Notes: generated from the sequence alone by a model not told the origin. DNA of 64,000 bases from Amycolatopsis albispora (GCF_003312875.1 NZ_CP015163.1:4216001-4280000), one strand, 5' to 3'; numbered from the stretch's first letter, positions 43,917 through 53,163 are shown. A program made the numbers and translations.

Positions 43917-46073
43917 CTAGGCGTTGACGGGTTCCCGGTCCCGCGGTTTCGGCTGCTCCTCGGTGAGGGCGGCGCCTTCGACGTCGAGCACCGGCAGCCA
44001 CCGCAGCCACGACGGCAGCCACCACGCCCGTTCCCCGAGCAGCGCCAGCGCCGCCGGGACCAGGACCATCCGCACCACGAAGGCGTCCGCGAGAATGCCG
44101 ACCGCCAGCGCGAACGCGATCGACTTGATCGCCGGTTCACCGGCCGGCACGAAGCCCGCGAACACGAAGAACATGATCAGCGCCGCGGCCACCACCACCG
44201 GGGCGGCCTGCCGGAACCCGGTGACGATCGCCTCCTTCGGCGGGATCCCGCGGTGGTGCGCCTCGTGCATCCGCGACACCAGGAAGATCTGGTAGTCCAT
44301 GGCGAGCCCGAACAGGATGCCGATCACCAGGATCGGCGTCAGGCTGATCAGCGGCCCCGGCGCGTCCAGGTTGACCGCGTTGCCGAGCCAGCCCCACTGG
44401 AACACCGCGACCGTCGCGCCGAGCGAAGCGCCCACGGTGAGCAGGAAGCCCAGCACCCCGACCAGCGGCACCAGCAGCGACCGGAACACCAGGATCAGCA
44501 GCAGCAACGCCAGGCCGACCACGAGCACGAGGTAGATCGGCAGCGCTTCGTCGAGCGAGACAGCCACGTCCACGCTCACCGCGGTGGCCCCGGTGACCGA
44601 GGCCTCCACCCCGTCCAGCCCGGCCAGGTAGGCACGCAGCTCGGACACCAGGTGCTCGGTGTCCTCACTGGTGGGCCCGGATTCGGGGATCACCGTGAGC
44701 ATGGCGGGCGCGCCGTCGGGCACCGGCTTCGGCGGCACCACCATCGCGGTGCCGCCGATCGCGTCGATCGGCCCGGCCGCCTGGGTGGCCTGACCGTAGG
44801 CGCCGGGCCCCTCGAACAACACGATCAGCGGCCCGTTGACCCCGGCGCCGAACGACTCGGTGAGCAGCTGCTCGGCCCGCTCCTGCGTGCTGCCCGCGGG
44901 CGGGATCTGCACCAGCGTGGTGCGCATCTGCATGACCGGCAGCGCGATGGCGCCGAGCCCGATGATCGCCAGCAGCAGCACCGCGACGCGGCGCTTGGTG
45001 ACCGTGCCGATCCAGCCGCCGTAGAACTTGCTGTCCGTCTCCGCTTCGGCCGGCGCCTCGCGCTGCTTGCGCGGCAGCGCGCGCTTGCCGAGGAAACCGA
45101 GCACCGCGGGCACCAGGGTCAGCGCGACCAGCACGGCGACCACGATGGTGGCGGCGGCGGCCACACCCATCTGCGTCAGGAACGGGATGCCGACCACGAT
45201 CAGCCCGAGCAGCGCGATGATCACCGTGATGCCCGCGGTCAGCACCGCCGAGCCCGCGGTGCCCACGGCCGTGCCGATCGCGGTGGGCACGTCCTTGCCC
45301 TCGCGTAGCTCGTGCCGGTAGCGGTTGATGATGAACAACGCGTAGTCGATGCCGACGGCCAGGCCGAGCATGCCCGCCAGCGCCGAGGTGGTCGACTGCA
45401 GGTCCATGAACCCGGTGGCGATGGTGATGCCGAGCACGCCGATGCCGACGCCGACCGACGCGGTCAGCAGGTTCATCCCGGCCGCCACCAGCGAGCCGTA
45501 GGTCAGCGCGAGGATCACCAGCGCCAGCACCACCCCGACGGCTTCGGCCGGACCGCCGACGTGCGGGGCGACCATGGTCGCCTCACCCTTCACCTCGGCG
45601 GTGAGCCCGCCCGCGCGTGCCTGGTCGACCGCGGCGAACAACGCGTCCTGCTGCTCGGTGGTGACCCCGCCCGGCGGCGCGGAATAGCTCACCGTGCTGT
45701 AGGCGGTGTTCAGGTCGGGATTGATCGACGGGTTCGCCGGGTCGAGCGGGTTGCTCGCCCCGACCGCGCCCGGCAGCGTGTTCAGCTTCGCCACCAGGCC
45801 GCCGACGGCCTGCGCGTTCTCCGGCGTGACCAGCTGCTGCCCCGGCGGGGCCTGGATCACCACCTGGGCGGTCGCGCCGCCACCACCGGCGCTCTTGATC
45901 TTCTCCAGCGCCGTGGTGGACTCCTGGCCGGGAATCGAGAAGTTGTTGGTGGTGGTGCCGGACAGGGTCAGGGCGCCGACGCCCGCGCCGAGCAACACGG
46001 CGACCCAGACCAGTACCACGGCCAGCCGGCGCCGCTGGGCGGCCAAGCCGAGCCGGTACAACAGACGTGCCAT
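43917..46073 (-). CDS. MMPL/RND-family transporter
   Basis: 718-residue membrane protein with two MMPL halves, each of one helix, an extracytoplasmic loop and a five-helix bundle. The first bundle includes AVGIDYALFIINRYRHELREG and the second GLAMDYQIFLVSRMHEAHH, matching the proton-relay Asp-Tyr pairs of the family. Members export lipids, polyketides or antimicrobials. It is 25 bp after a TetR gene in one operon. The divergent P450 shares the control region, suggesting modification and export of a common hydrophobic compound. Confidence 0.92.
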   Translation of the reverse strand: MARLLYRLGLAAQRRRLAVVLVWVAVLLGAGVGALTLSGTTTNNFSIPGQESTTALEKIKSAGGGGATAQVVIQAPPGQQLVTPENAQAVGGLVAKLNTLPGAVGASNPLDPANPSINPDLNTAYSTVSYSAPPGGVTTEQQDALFAAVDQARAGGLTAEVKGEATMVAPHVGGPAEAVGVVLALVILALTYGSLVAAGMNLLTASVGVGIGVLGITIATGFMDLQSTTSALAGMLGLAVGIDYALFIINRYRHELREGKDVPTAIGTAVGTAGSAVLTAGITVIIALLGLIVVGIPFLTQMGVAAAATIVVAVLVALTLVPAVLGFLGKRALPRKQREAPAEAETDSKFYGGWIGTVTKRRVAVLLLAIIGLGAIALPVMQMRTTLVQIPPAGSTQERAEQLLTESFGAGVNGPLIVLFEGPGAYGQATQAAGPIDAIGGTAMVVPPKPVPDGAPAMLTVIPESGPTSEDTEHLVSELRAYLAGLDGVEASVTGATAVSVDVAVSLDEALPIYLVLVVGLALLLLILVFRSLLVPLVGVLGFLLTVGASLGATVAVFQWGWLGNAVNLDAPGPLISLTPILVIGILFGLAMDYQIFLVSRMHEAHHRGIPPKEAIVTGFRQAAPVVVAAALIMFFVFAGFVPAGEPAIKSIAFALAVGILADAFVVRMVLVPAALALLGERAWWLPSWLRWLPVLDVEGAALTEEQPKPRDREPVNA

Positions 46074-46098
46074 CGGGAATCAGGCCTCCACCTGGTCG

Positions 46099-46695
46099 TT
46101 ACGGGGAACCGGCGGACGACGGCCTGCCGTGGCCGAGCGCGTCCGCGCAGGTCGCGATGATCAGTGGCCGCCACGCGGTCTTCTCGCCGTGCTGGTTGGC
46201 GGCCAGGGTGAGCACGGCCAGCGCGCTGAGCGCGCCGATGACCCGCACGACCCGCTCGGGCGGATCGGCGGCGGTGGAGTCAACGGCGGTGACGGCGGTG
46301 TCGACGGCGAAGATCTCCGAGACGAACATGTCCTCCGCGTCGAGCGCGGGTTCGGCGTCCGGCGCGGTCACCGCGCGGAAGGCCAAGGCCACCAGGCCGG
46401 GCCGGTCCAGCGCGATGTCGGTGAGCAGGTCGAGCGCGCGCAGGTCCCGCTCACGACCAGGCGGCAGCGCTGCCAGCCGGTCGAGCACACGCCTGCCCTG
46501 CTCGCGGGCGACTTCGTGCGCCGCCGCGTAGAGGGCTTCCTTGTTCGGGAAGTGGTGCAGCAGTCCGGCTTTGGACAGGCCGACCGCGTCCGCCACGGCC
46601 TTCAGCGAGGTCTGGGCGAACCCGTGCTGCGCGAACAGGGCGGAGGCGTGATCGAGGATCTCCGCGTCCGCCTGCTGCCGGAAGGGTCGGGCCAT
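46099..46695 (-). CDS. TetR-family regulator of the MMPL operon
   Basis: 198 residues with HTH AQTSLKAVADAVGLSKAGLLHHF and a C-terminal helical domain that includes a QHG(E/A) region near ALAVLTLAANQHG. The ATG at 46695 is preferred, with GTG at 46704 possible. A perfect 9-bp inverted repeat lies 18 bp upstream of its start, in the promoter shared with the P450 gene. Confidence 0.9.
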   Translation of the reverse strand: MARPFRQQADAEILDHASALFAQHGFAQTSLKAVADAVGLSKAGLLHHFPNKEALYAAAHEVAREQGRRVLDRLAALPPGRERDLRALDLLTDIALDRPGLVALAFRAVTAPDAEPALDAEDMFVSEIFAVDTAVTAVDSTAADPPERVVRVIGALSALAVLTLAANQHGEKTAWRPLIIATCADALGHGRPSSAGSP

Positions 46696-46713
46696 GGTGA
46701 TCACCGTACCGAG

Positions 46714-46736
46714 TTACCGACCGAACTGGTCGGTAA
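46714..46736. promoter_or_regulatory. TetR operator between MMPL operon and P450
   Basis: TTACCGACC (46714-46722) and GGTCGGTAA (46728-46736) form a perfect 9-bp inverted repeat with a 5-bp spacer; an extra ACCGACC half-site follows. The form and the place next to the TetR start make it the likely autoregulatory operator, and it may also act on the divergent P450. Confidence 0.72.
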
Positions 46737-46812
46737 ACCGACCGACGTCACAACTCAAGCAAGCGACTGACTTAATGGTTAGGATGTGACCGGTACGGAG
46801 AGGAGCCGGTTG

Positions 46813-48018
46813 ATGACCACCAGGCAAGTTTCGGAAGCACGGTCCTACCCCTTCAGCGAGCCGGAGCGGCTCGAGTCCGAACCGCTGTTCCGGACGTTGC
46901 GGCAGGAAGAACCCCTGAGCCGGGTCCGGCTCCCCTACGGCGAACCGGCATGGCTGGCGACGCGCTACGAGGACGTCAAGATGGTGCTCGGCGATCCGCG
47001 GTTCAGCCGCGCGGCGAGCGTCGGCCGCGACGAGCCACGCATGCGCGCGCACCTCCCGCCGCCCGGCAACATCCTGAGCATGGACCCGCCGGACCACAGC
47101 CGGCTCCGGCGACTGGTCACCAAGGCGTTCACCGTGCGCAGCGTGGAACGGCTGCGGCCGCGCGCGCAGGAGATCGCCGACGGGCTCGTGGACGCCATGC
47201 AGGCGAAGGGCGCGCCCGCCGACTTGGTCGCCGATTTCGCGCTGCCGCTGCCGATCACGGTCATCTGCGAACTGCTGGGCGTGCCGTACGAGGACCGCGC
47301 CGACTTCCGCCTGTGGTCCGACGCCTTCCTCTCCACCACGAAGTTCCCGCCGGAGCAGGTGGCCGAGTACGTGGAACGGATGCGGACCTACATGGCCGGG
47401 CTGATCGCCCAGCGCCGCGAGGAACCGACCGACGACCTGCTCGGCGCGATGACGCTCGCGCGGGACAACGACGATCGGCTGTCCGAAGAGGAACTGCTGT
47501 CGCTGGCGCAGGCGCTGCTGGTCGCCGGGCACGAGACCACGGCGTCGCAGATCCCCAACTTCGTCTACGTGCTGCTGACGCATCCGGAGGAACTGGCGGA
47601 GCTGCGCGCGGATCTCGGCCGGGTGCCGCAGGCGGTCGAGGAACTGATGCGGTACGTGCCGCTCGGCATCGGCGCGGGCATCGCGCGGTACGCGCTGGAG
47701 GACATCGAACTCGGCGGTGTGCTGGTGCGGGCGGGCGAGCCGGTGCTGCCCGCGCTGGCGTCGGCCAACCGCGACGAGTCGGTCTTCACCGACCCGGACC
47801 GCATCGACTTCTCCCGCGACGAGGCTTCGCACATCGGGTTCGGGCACGGCGCGCACCACTGCCTCGGCGCGCCGCTGGCCCGCATGGAACTCCAGGTGGC
47901 GCTGGAAACCCTGCTGCGGCGGCTGCCCGGGCTGCGGTTCGCCGACGCCGACGTGGAGTGGAAGGACGGGCTGGCTACGCGTGGTCCGGTCGTGCTGCCG
48001 GTCGACTGGGACCGCTGA
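46813..48018 (+). CDS. Cytochrome P450
   Basis: 401-residue soluble bacterial P450. The I-helix oxygen-binding motif AGHETTAS, ExxR (EELMR) and the haem loop FGHGAHHCLGAPLARMEL with the thiolate Cys are present, as is the SMDPPDHSRLRRLV segment. It resembles CYP105/CYP107-type hydroxylases of secondary metabolites. The ATG follows GAGGAG. No ferredoxin gene adjoins it. Divergence from a TetR-MMPL unit suggests an inducible oxidation/export function. Confidence 0.94.
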   Translation: MTTRQVSEARSYPFSEPERLESEPLFRTLRQEEPLSRVRLPYGEPAWLATRYEDVKMVLGDPRFSRAASVGRDEPRMRAHLPPPGNILSMDPPDHSRLRRLVTKAFTVRSVERLRPRAQEIADGLVDAMQAKGAPADLVADFALPLPITVICELLGVPYEDRADFRLWSDAFLSTTKFPPEQVAEYVERMRTYMAGLIAQRREEPTDDLLGAMTLARDNDDRLSEEELLSLAQALLVAGHETTASQIPNFVYVLLTHPEELAELRADLGRVPQAVEELMRYVPLGIGAGIARYALEDIELGGVLVRAGEPVLPALASANRDESVFTDPDRIDFSRDEASHIGFGHGAHHCLGAPLARMELQVALETLLRRLPGLRFADADVEWKDGLATRGPVVLPVDWDR

Positions 48019-48415
48019 CCGGCCAGCGGCGGACCGCGAGGCGCCAGAGGAAGAACGCACCGGCGAGCAGCCAGATGGCGCCGGCGGTGCCGGTTTCCAG
48101 GTTGCCCCGCGGGCCGCCGCGATCGGCCGTCAGCGACACCGCGTACGAGATCAGCTCGGTGGCGAAGAACGCGGCGAACACCAGGCCGACCGCGGTGGCC
48201 GCACGCGTGGCGGGTGACGCGTCGAGCGCGCCCGCGGTGTAGACGCCGAGCGCGAGCGGACCGGCGATGATCGCCCAGCCGCCGAACTCGGTCAGCTCGG
48301 GCAGGTATTCGCTGGCACCGAAGTAGACCACCACCATCACCACAAGCGCGCCACCACCGAGCACCGCGGCCACCGACAGCACGCCGAGCGCGACCCGGCC
48401 CAGTTTTGTCGCCAT
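47975..48415 (-). CDS. Hypothetical four-helix membrane protein
   Basis: 146 residues, four predicted membrane helices (VALGVLSVAAVLGGGALVVM; WAIIAGPLALGVYTAGAL; AVGLVFAAFFATELISYAV; AIWLLAGAFFLWRLAV) and an Arg/Pro-rich C-terminal tail. No family recognised. The last 44 bp overlap the convergent P450 gene. It is divergent from a lipoprotein gene. Confidence 0.72.
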   Translation of the reverse strand: MATKLGRVALGVLSVAAVLGGGALVVMVVVYFGASEYLPELTEFGGWAIIAGPLALGVYTAGALDASPATRAATAVGLVFAAFFATELISYAVSLTADRGGPRGNLETGTAGAIWLLAGAFFLWRLAVRRWPVSGPSRPAARPDHA

Positions 48416-48513
48416 CCGCCGAGGGTAGGAACACCCCGGCGGAGGGGTCCCGGGTTTGTCCGCAAGCTGCCGTCGAGCCCTTCGCGGGCGCCGGAGACCC
48501 TAGAGTTGTTGGT

Positions 48514-49041
48514 GTGCGGACAAAAACGCTGTGGCCGCTGGGCCTGTTGCTGCTTGCCGGGTGCTCGGCGGAACCGCCGGAAAGCGCTTCGGAGACCGCT
48601 GTGGCGAGCCCGGCCCCCGTGGAACTGACCGCCGCCAACGGCCGCGACTACCCCGCCTGCGCCGACGGCAACTGCGAGGTGCTGGTGTCCGGCCCGGTCG
48701 AGATCGCGCTGAGCGGGACCGCCGGGATCACGAAGCTGGTGGTGCGGGCGGTGGAGGGCAACGGGATCCGCTTCGAAACCCAGGGCGACGGCACCAGTTC
48801 GGGCAGCCTGTCGACCAACTGCGTGTCGACCTTCTACGAGAACGGCAGCGGTTCGAGGTGCAGCACGGGCGCGCAGCCGGCGCCCGAGCCGACGGACGGT
48901 GTGGTCGCCATGCAGCTCGCGGAAGTACGTGACGGCACCGCGATCCTGCGGGTGGTGTCCGGCAAGCCGGGCCCGCCCCCGGCCTCGCTGGCGCCGCGCA
49001 TCCCCACCTTCGAAATCCCGAAACCGCCGTTCGCTGGTTGA
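48514..49041 (+). CDS. Small lipoprotein of unknown function
   Basis: 175 residues. The lipobox LLLLAGC is at positions 11-17, followed by a Ser/Ala/Glu linker and a compact domain with two cysteines near the front (YPACADGNCEVL) and two later (TNCVS, SRCST). This mycobacterial/actinomycete-type lipoprotein pattern has no assigned function. GTG at 48514; TAGAGT eight bases upstream suggests leaderless transcription. Confidence 0.8.
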   Translation: MRTKTLWPLGLLLLAGCSAEPPESASETAVASPAPVELTAANGRDYPACADGNCEVLVSGPVEIALSGTAGITKLVVRAVEGNGIRFETQGDGTSSGSLSTNCVSTFYENGSGSRCSTGAQPAPEPTDGVVAMQLAEVRDGTAILRVVSGKPGPPPASLAPRIPTFEIPKPPFAG

Positions 49042-49043
49042 CC

Positions 49044-49607
49044 TCAGCGGTTCAGCAGGAGGGCCGCGGCCCGGTTGAGCACGTCGGCGCGGGTGCGGCC
49101 CTGGTGGTCCGCGACCAGGAAGTGCTCCCCGATCGCCACGCAGAAGGCCAGCGTACTGCGGGCTTCCACCTCGTCCGGGTCGTCGCAGAAGGTGCCGATC
49201 ATTTCGCGCAGCAGGTCCATGCGCCGGTTGTCCACGCGCCGCAGGCGGTCCGCGACCGCCGGGTCGCGGCGTGCCCAGTTCCGGACGGCGAGATCGATGG
49301 GCAGCAGCCGGTCGCTGGAGAAGGTCAGCATGCCGGCCCGGTGGGCCTTCTGCTTCGGATCGCCGCCCTCGCGCTCGATCCGGTCGAGCACCTCGTCCGT
49401 GCTTTCGCGCTCCCAGGTGTCGAGCATGGCTTCGAGCAGGGCGCCGCGGTCGGCGAAGTAGCCGTAGAAGCCGCCTTTGGTGACCCCCAGCCGTTTGGCC
49501 AGCGCCTCGACGCGGACGGCGTCCACCCCGTCGGCCGCCAGTACCCGCAGTCCTTCTTCGACCCACCGGTCGCGCGGTGTGCGTGCCGCACCCACGACGT
49601 GTGTCAC
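49044..49607 (-). CDS. TetR-family regulator of the DUF2867 gene
   Basis: 187 residues with HTH VRVEALAKRLGVTKGGFYGYF at about 33-53. Two TATACG-type inverted repeats lie between it and the divergent DUF2867 gene, so it probably controls both. GTG at 49607 (alternative GTG at 49595). The effector is unknown. Confidence 0.9.
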   Translation of the reverse strand: MTHVVGAARTPRDRWVEEGLRVLAADGVDAVRVEALAKRLGVTKGGFYGYFADRGALLEAMLDTWERESTDEVLDRIEREGGDPKQKAHRAGMLTFSSDRLLPIDLAVRNWARRDPAVADRLRRVDNRRMDLLREMIGTFCDDPDEVEARSTLAFCVAIGEHFLVADHQGRTRADVLNRAAALLLNR

Positions 49608-49618
49608 CTCACCCTCGA

Positions 49619-49672
49619 TATACGCACCCGTATAAACCGGGCTAGCCTAGTTCTATACGCCATCGTATAGAA
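49619..49672. promoter_or_regulatory. Twin TetR operators (TATACG-N4-CGTATA)
   Basis: Two copies of TATACG-N4-CGTATA: 49619-49634 and, extended to TTCTATACG / CGTATAGAA, 49651-49672. Each is a perfect inverted repeat with a 4-bp spacer. One lies 12 bp before the TetR start, the other 10 bp before the DUF2867 start, so each promoter has its own operator. Confidence 0.78.
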
Positions 49673-49682
49673 CGGAGTGGCC

Positions 49683-50501
49683 ATGAAACCCCACGAACTC
49701 GCCGGGGACTTCCGCCTTGAGGACGTGTGGGCGGTCGGGGCGATCCACACCCCCGGCGCCGGACCGGACGACTTCCCCGCGGTGCTCGACGCGATGCTGG
49801 GCCTCGACGAGCCCGGAACCCAGCGCGACCACGTGCCGTCGGACCTCCGCGCCGCCACCCCGGTCTACCGGACCGCCGACGAATGCGTGCTGGAACTGCC
49901 GAACCGGACCGTGCACGCCGTCGTGCACCTCGGCTGGGTCCCGGCCGAGCAGCAACTCCGGATGGCCGTGCTGGTCAAGCCGAACGGCCTGCTCGGACGG
50001 CTGTACCTGGCGGCCATCACGCCGTTCCGCCATCTCCTGGTATTGCCCGCCTTCACCCGTCGCTGGGAGAACGCCTGGCTCACGGCCACCAGCCCGCTGC
50101 CCGGCGCGCACTACGCCGACTCGTTCAGCCGCTCCGTCGACGTGACGGCCACCGCCGAGCAGTGGGCTCGCGCGCTCTTCGGTGACGTGCCCGGCCCGGC
50201 GGAAACCCTGATCTGGCGCGGGTTCCTGGGCCTCCGGCTCAGCCGTGGGGCGTCACCGGAGACCGTCGCGGGCTGGCGCATCGTCGAGCGCGGCGAGCAC
50301 CGGATCCGCCTGGAGGCGCGTTCGTGGTTCCTCACCGGCAATCTCGTCGTCGAAGCGAAGGACGGGCGGCTCACGCTGAGCACCTACCTGCGTTACGACC
50401 GCCGCCTCGGGCGGGTGGTGTGGCCGCCGCTGTCGGCCGTGCACCGCTACCTGGCGCCCGGCCTGCTCCGCGATGCGAAACCCCGGCCGATCAGCGCTTG
50501 A
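49683..50501 (+). CDS. DUF2867-like protein
   Basis: 272 residues. The C-terminal half (ATAEQWARALFGDVPGPAET; GWRIVERGEHRIRLEARSWF; TLSTYLRYDRRLGRVVWP) matches the DUF2867 pattern often found attached to NAD-binding epimerase domains. The N-terminal half (ELAGDFRLEDVWAVGAIHTP) looks like a further copy of a START-like or DUF2867-like fold. No catalytic motif is seen. ATG at 49683 follows GGAG by 5 bp. TetR control suggests response to a small molecule. Confidence 0.78.
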   Translation: MKPHELAGDFRLEDVWAVGAIHTPGAGPDDFPAVLDAMLGLDEPGTQRDHVPSDLRAATPVYRTADECVLELPNRTVHAVVHLGWVPAEQQLRMAVLVKPNGLLGRLYLAAITPFRHLLVLPAFTRRWENAWLTATSPLPGAHYADSFSRSVDVTATAEQWARALFGDVPGPAETLIWRGFLGLRLSRGASPETVAGWRIVERGEHRIRLEARSWFLTGNLVVEAKDGRLTLSTYLRYDRRLGRVVWPPLSAVHRYLAPGLLRDAKPRPISA

Positions 50502-51039
50502 GCGTGAAGGTGAAGTCGGCGGAGACCTTTCCGGTCAACCGGACCGCCGACACCACCTTGCCCACCGCGATCAGCCGCTCGACTTCCGCCCGCGAAAGAC
50601 CGCAGCCTTCGGCGATCAACCGCACGGGCCGGACCGGGATCCGCGCCGCGAAGCGAACCAATACGTCGATCACCTCTCTTTCTTGGTGGTCCTTGTCGCC
50701 GGTGTCCAGGCGCCAGGCTCTGCCCCAGTCGAGCGCGACGCGGTTGCGGCGCAGCAGGGCCGGATCTTCGAGCAGTTCGGCCGCCAGGGTGGAATCGTTG
50801 TCGTGCAACCGGTTGAGCAGTTCGGGAGGCACGGAACGCACGTTCACCCGTTCCAGGACGGTGAGCTTCGTGGTGTCCCCGCAGCCGGTGCAGCACGCGA
50901 GGAGCCAGGCGTCGAGGAGCTTGTGGTTGGCGTTGACGCGGAACTTGCCGTCGACCCGGAAGCGGCCGGACGCGCAGGCATGACAACGGCGGAGCACGAT
51001 GGGCAGGCAAGTGGGTACGACAACCCAGGTTTTGCGCAC
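50491..51039 (-). CDS. DUF1062 domain protein
   Basis: 182 residues. The N-terminal half has the DUF1062 pattern: WVVVPTCLP, then RRCHACASGRFRVDGKFRVN and a second CxxC in CCTGCGDTTKL, a likely zinc ribbon. Function unknown. GTG at 51039 begins at the conserved RKTWVV; no clear ribosome site precedes it. Its 3' end overlaps the convergent DUF2867 gene by 11 bp. Confidence 0.82.
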   Translation of the reverse strand: MRKTWVVVPTCLPIVLRRCHACASGRFRVDGKFRVNANHKLLDAWLLACCTGCGDTTKLTVLERVNVRSVPPELLNRLHDNDSTLAAELLEDPALLRRNRVALDWGRAWRLDTGDKDHQEREVIDVLVRFAARIPVRPVRLIAEGCGLSRAEVERLIAVGKVVSAVRLTGKVSADFTFTLKR

Positions 51040-51217
51040 AGAAGTACACCCGTTTCGGTGAGAAGACCGCAGCAGAACCACGCACGGCGCACAAACGCGA
51101 CGCGCGGCGAATCAGCGCTTGGGAACTCTCACCCGAGGTACAACGGCACGTCCTTTGCCTGGACAACTCGACCAGCCGCACGGTAACCACAACCCTCGGT
51201 GCCGCTCCACCGCTTTT

Positions 51218-52987
51218 TCAGGGGGCGCCAGTCCGCGCTGCTCGGTCCTTTAGGGACCGTCGCGAAGCGACAGTCAGAAGTGGACCGGTGACACACGCCG
51301 CGACCAGCAGAATGCCCACCGCGACGGTGAGCCCGGCGGTGGTGGTGGCGCTGACCGCGATGGTGTTGAGCAACGCCACACCGAGCGCGGCGCCGAGTTG
51401 CTGGGAGGCGTTGTAGGCAGCCGACGCGGCGCCGATGTCGTGCCCGCGCGTCCCCGCGGTGGCCAGGCTGGCCGTCGGCGGCAACACGCAGCCGAGGCCG
51501 AGTCCGGTCAACACCAGCGCGGGCACCAGCGCCGAAAACCAGACCAGCACCCCAATCCCGGCGGCGGCCGTGAGCAGTCCCGGCACGATGAGCACCACCG
51601 GCGGGACCCGGCCGAGCAGCCGTCCCGCGATGAGCATCGAGCCCGCCAGCGCCGCCGTTGCGTTGATGATCAGCACAAGCCCGGCCTCCACCGGCGAATA
51701 TCCGAGCTCGGCCTGCGTGTGGTAGCTCATGAAGAGGTAGAAACCGAACATTGCGACGAACAGCAGCGTGACCGCCAGGAACGCACTCGCGCGGGCAGGG
51801 TCGGCCAGCACACGCATCGGCAGCAGCGGCCGAGGGGCCCGGCGCTCCACCGCCACGAACCCGGCCAGCAGCAACCCGCCGAAAGCCAGGAGCGCCACCA
51901 CCACCGGCGAGCCCCAACCGCGGGCTTCGGCCTCGGTGAACGCGCATACCAGCGCAACGAACCCGGTGGCGCTGAGCACCGCGCCAGGCAAGTCGAGCCG
52001 CCCGCGATCGCGCACTGGCCGCCCGAGTTCGCCGCCAGATCGCTCCCGCTCGCCATCCAGCCGCCTGCCCTCACCCACCGACCGCACCCGCTCGCCGTCA
52101 ACTCGCCCGCCCTCGCCAACCGACCGCGCCCGCACGCCACCCGGCCGCCCGCGCTCGCGCACTGGCCGCCCCAGATCACCGCCGGACAACCCACGCTCGC
52201 CACCTGGCCGCCCCCGCACGCCATCCTGCCGTCTACGTTCGCCGCCCAGCCGCACCCGGTCGCTGACCGGCCGCTCCCACTCGCCATCCAGCCCCCGCTC
52301 GCCAGCCGACCGGTCCAGTTCGCCGTCCAGCCGCTCCCCCTCGCCAACCGGCCGGTCCAGTTCGCCATCCAGCCGTCCGCCCTCGTCGTCCGGCCGGTCC
52401 CGTTCGCCGACTGGTCGCGCCTGCGGCACCAACCTCACCGCGAGGGCGGCGCCCACCGCCACCGGTACGTTGATGTACAGGCACCACCGCCAGCTCGCGT
52501 ACTCGGTCAGCACCCCACCCGCGATCAGCCCGACCGCCGAACCCGCCGCGCCCACCGCCGCGAAGACGCCGAAAGCGCGCCCTCGGTCCCCCGCGTCGGT
52601 AAACGTGGTGGTGAGCAAAGACAAACCGGCCGGTGCGAGCAAAGCGGCGAACAAGCCCTGCAGCGCGCGGGCGCCGAACAGCACCGGGGCATTCTCCGCA
52701 GCGCCACCCAGTGCCGAAGCGGCCGCGAAGCCGAGCAGGCCGAGGGCGAACGCGCGGCGGTGGCCGAGCACCCCGCTGATCCGGCCGCCGATCAGCAACA
52801 GCCCGCCGAAGGCCAGCGCGTAGGCGGTGATCGCCCACTGCCGGTTCGCGTCGGTCAGGCCGAGCGCCTGCTGCGCCGAGGGCAGCGCGATGTTCACGAT
52901 CGTGCCGTCGAGCACCACCAGCAACTGGGCCGCGCTCACCGCGAGCAGCGTCCACCACCGGTTTCTTCCGCGGTTTCCGAAATCCAT
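51218..52987 (-). CDS. MFS drug exporter (DHA2-type) with expanded central loop
   Basis: 589 residues, 14-helix DHA2-type exporter. The first six helices (1-187) include motif-C-like GAAGSAVGLIAGGVL and the N-terminal LDGTIVNIALPS typical of EmrB/QacA proteins. The central cytoplasmic loop (191-330) is a run of 20 heptads of the form R-x-x-G-E-x-x; helices resume at LPGAVLSATGFVAL. Family members usually have a loop of some 15-40 residues. ATG at 52987. Substrate unknown; no regulator adjoins it. Confidence 0.9.
   Translation of the reverse strand: MDFGNRGRNRWWTLLAVSAAQLLVVLDGTIVNIALPSAQQALGLTDANRQWAITAYALAFGGLLLIGGRISGVLGHRRAFALGLLGFAAASALGGAAENAPVLFGARALQGLFAALLAPAGLSLLTTTFTDAGDRGRAFGVFAAVGAAGSAVGLIAGGVLTEYASWRWCLYINVPVAVGAALAVRLVPQARPVGERDRPDDEGGRLDGELDRPVGEGERLDGELDRSAGERGLDGEWERPVSDRVRLGGERRRQDGVRGRPGGERGLSGGDLGRPVRERGRPGGVRARSVGEGGRVDGERVRSVGEGRRLDGERERSGGELGRPVRDRGRLDLPGAVLSATGFVALVCAFTEAEARGWGSPVVVALLAFGGLLLAGFVAVERRAPRPLLPMRVLADPARASAFLAVTLLFVAMFGFYLFMSYHTQAELGYSPVEAGLVLIINATAALAGSMLIAGRLLGRVPPVVLIVPGLLTAAAGIGVLVWFSALVPALVLTGLGLGCVLPPTASLATAGTRGHDIGAASAAYNASQQLGAALGVALLNTIAVSATTTAGLTVAVGILLVAACVTGPLLTVASRRSLKDRAARTGAP
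51998..52417 (-). repeat. 21-bp minisatellite inside the MFS gene (heptad repeats)
   Basis: Residues 191-330 parse as 20 consecutive seven-residue units, for example RPVGEGE, RLDGELD, RSVGEGG, RVDGERV, RSVGEGR, RLDGERE, with one unit short by one residue. At DNA level this is a degenerate 21-bp tandem repeat that keeps the frame. Units are highly charged (Arg, Glu, Asp) with a nearly invariant Gly. Confidence 0.85.
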
Positions 52988-53071
52988 GTGCTTCAGTGTT
53001 TCGTTGAATCCACCCCGGAAAGTTTTCCGCGCCGGTCCAGGGAATCCGTCCGGCCAACCCTCAAACCGCGC

Positions 53072-53099
53072 TTGAACCCGGGCGCTCGCGGAGTACAGT
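53072..53099 (+). promoter_or_regulatory. Putative promoter of the ABC exporter operon
   Basis: TTGAAC (53072-53077) and TACAGT (53094-53099) with a 16-bp spacer, 65 bp before the ATP-binding gene, fit a SigA-type promoter. Confidence 0.5.
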
Positions 53100-53163
53100 T
53101 CTCCCCAGGTGCGCCGGGAAGCCTGGTCGGCAGTAGCTCTCCACTGCTGTCGGAAGGACGACC

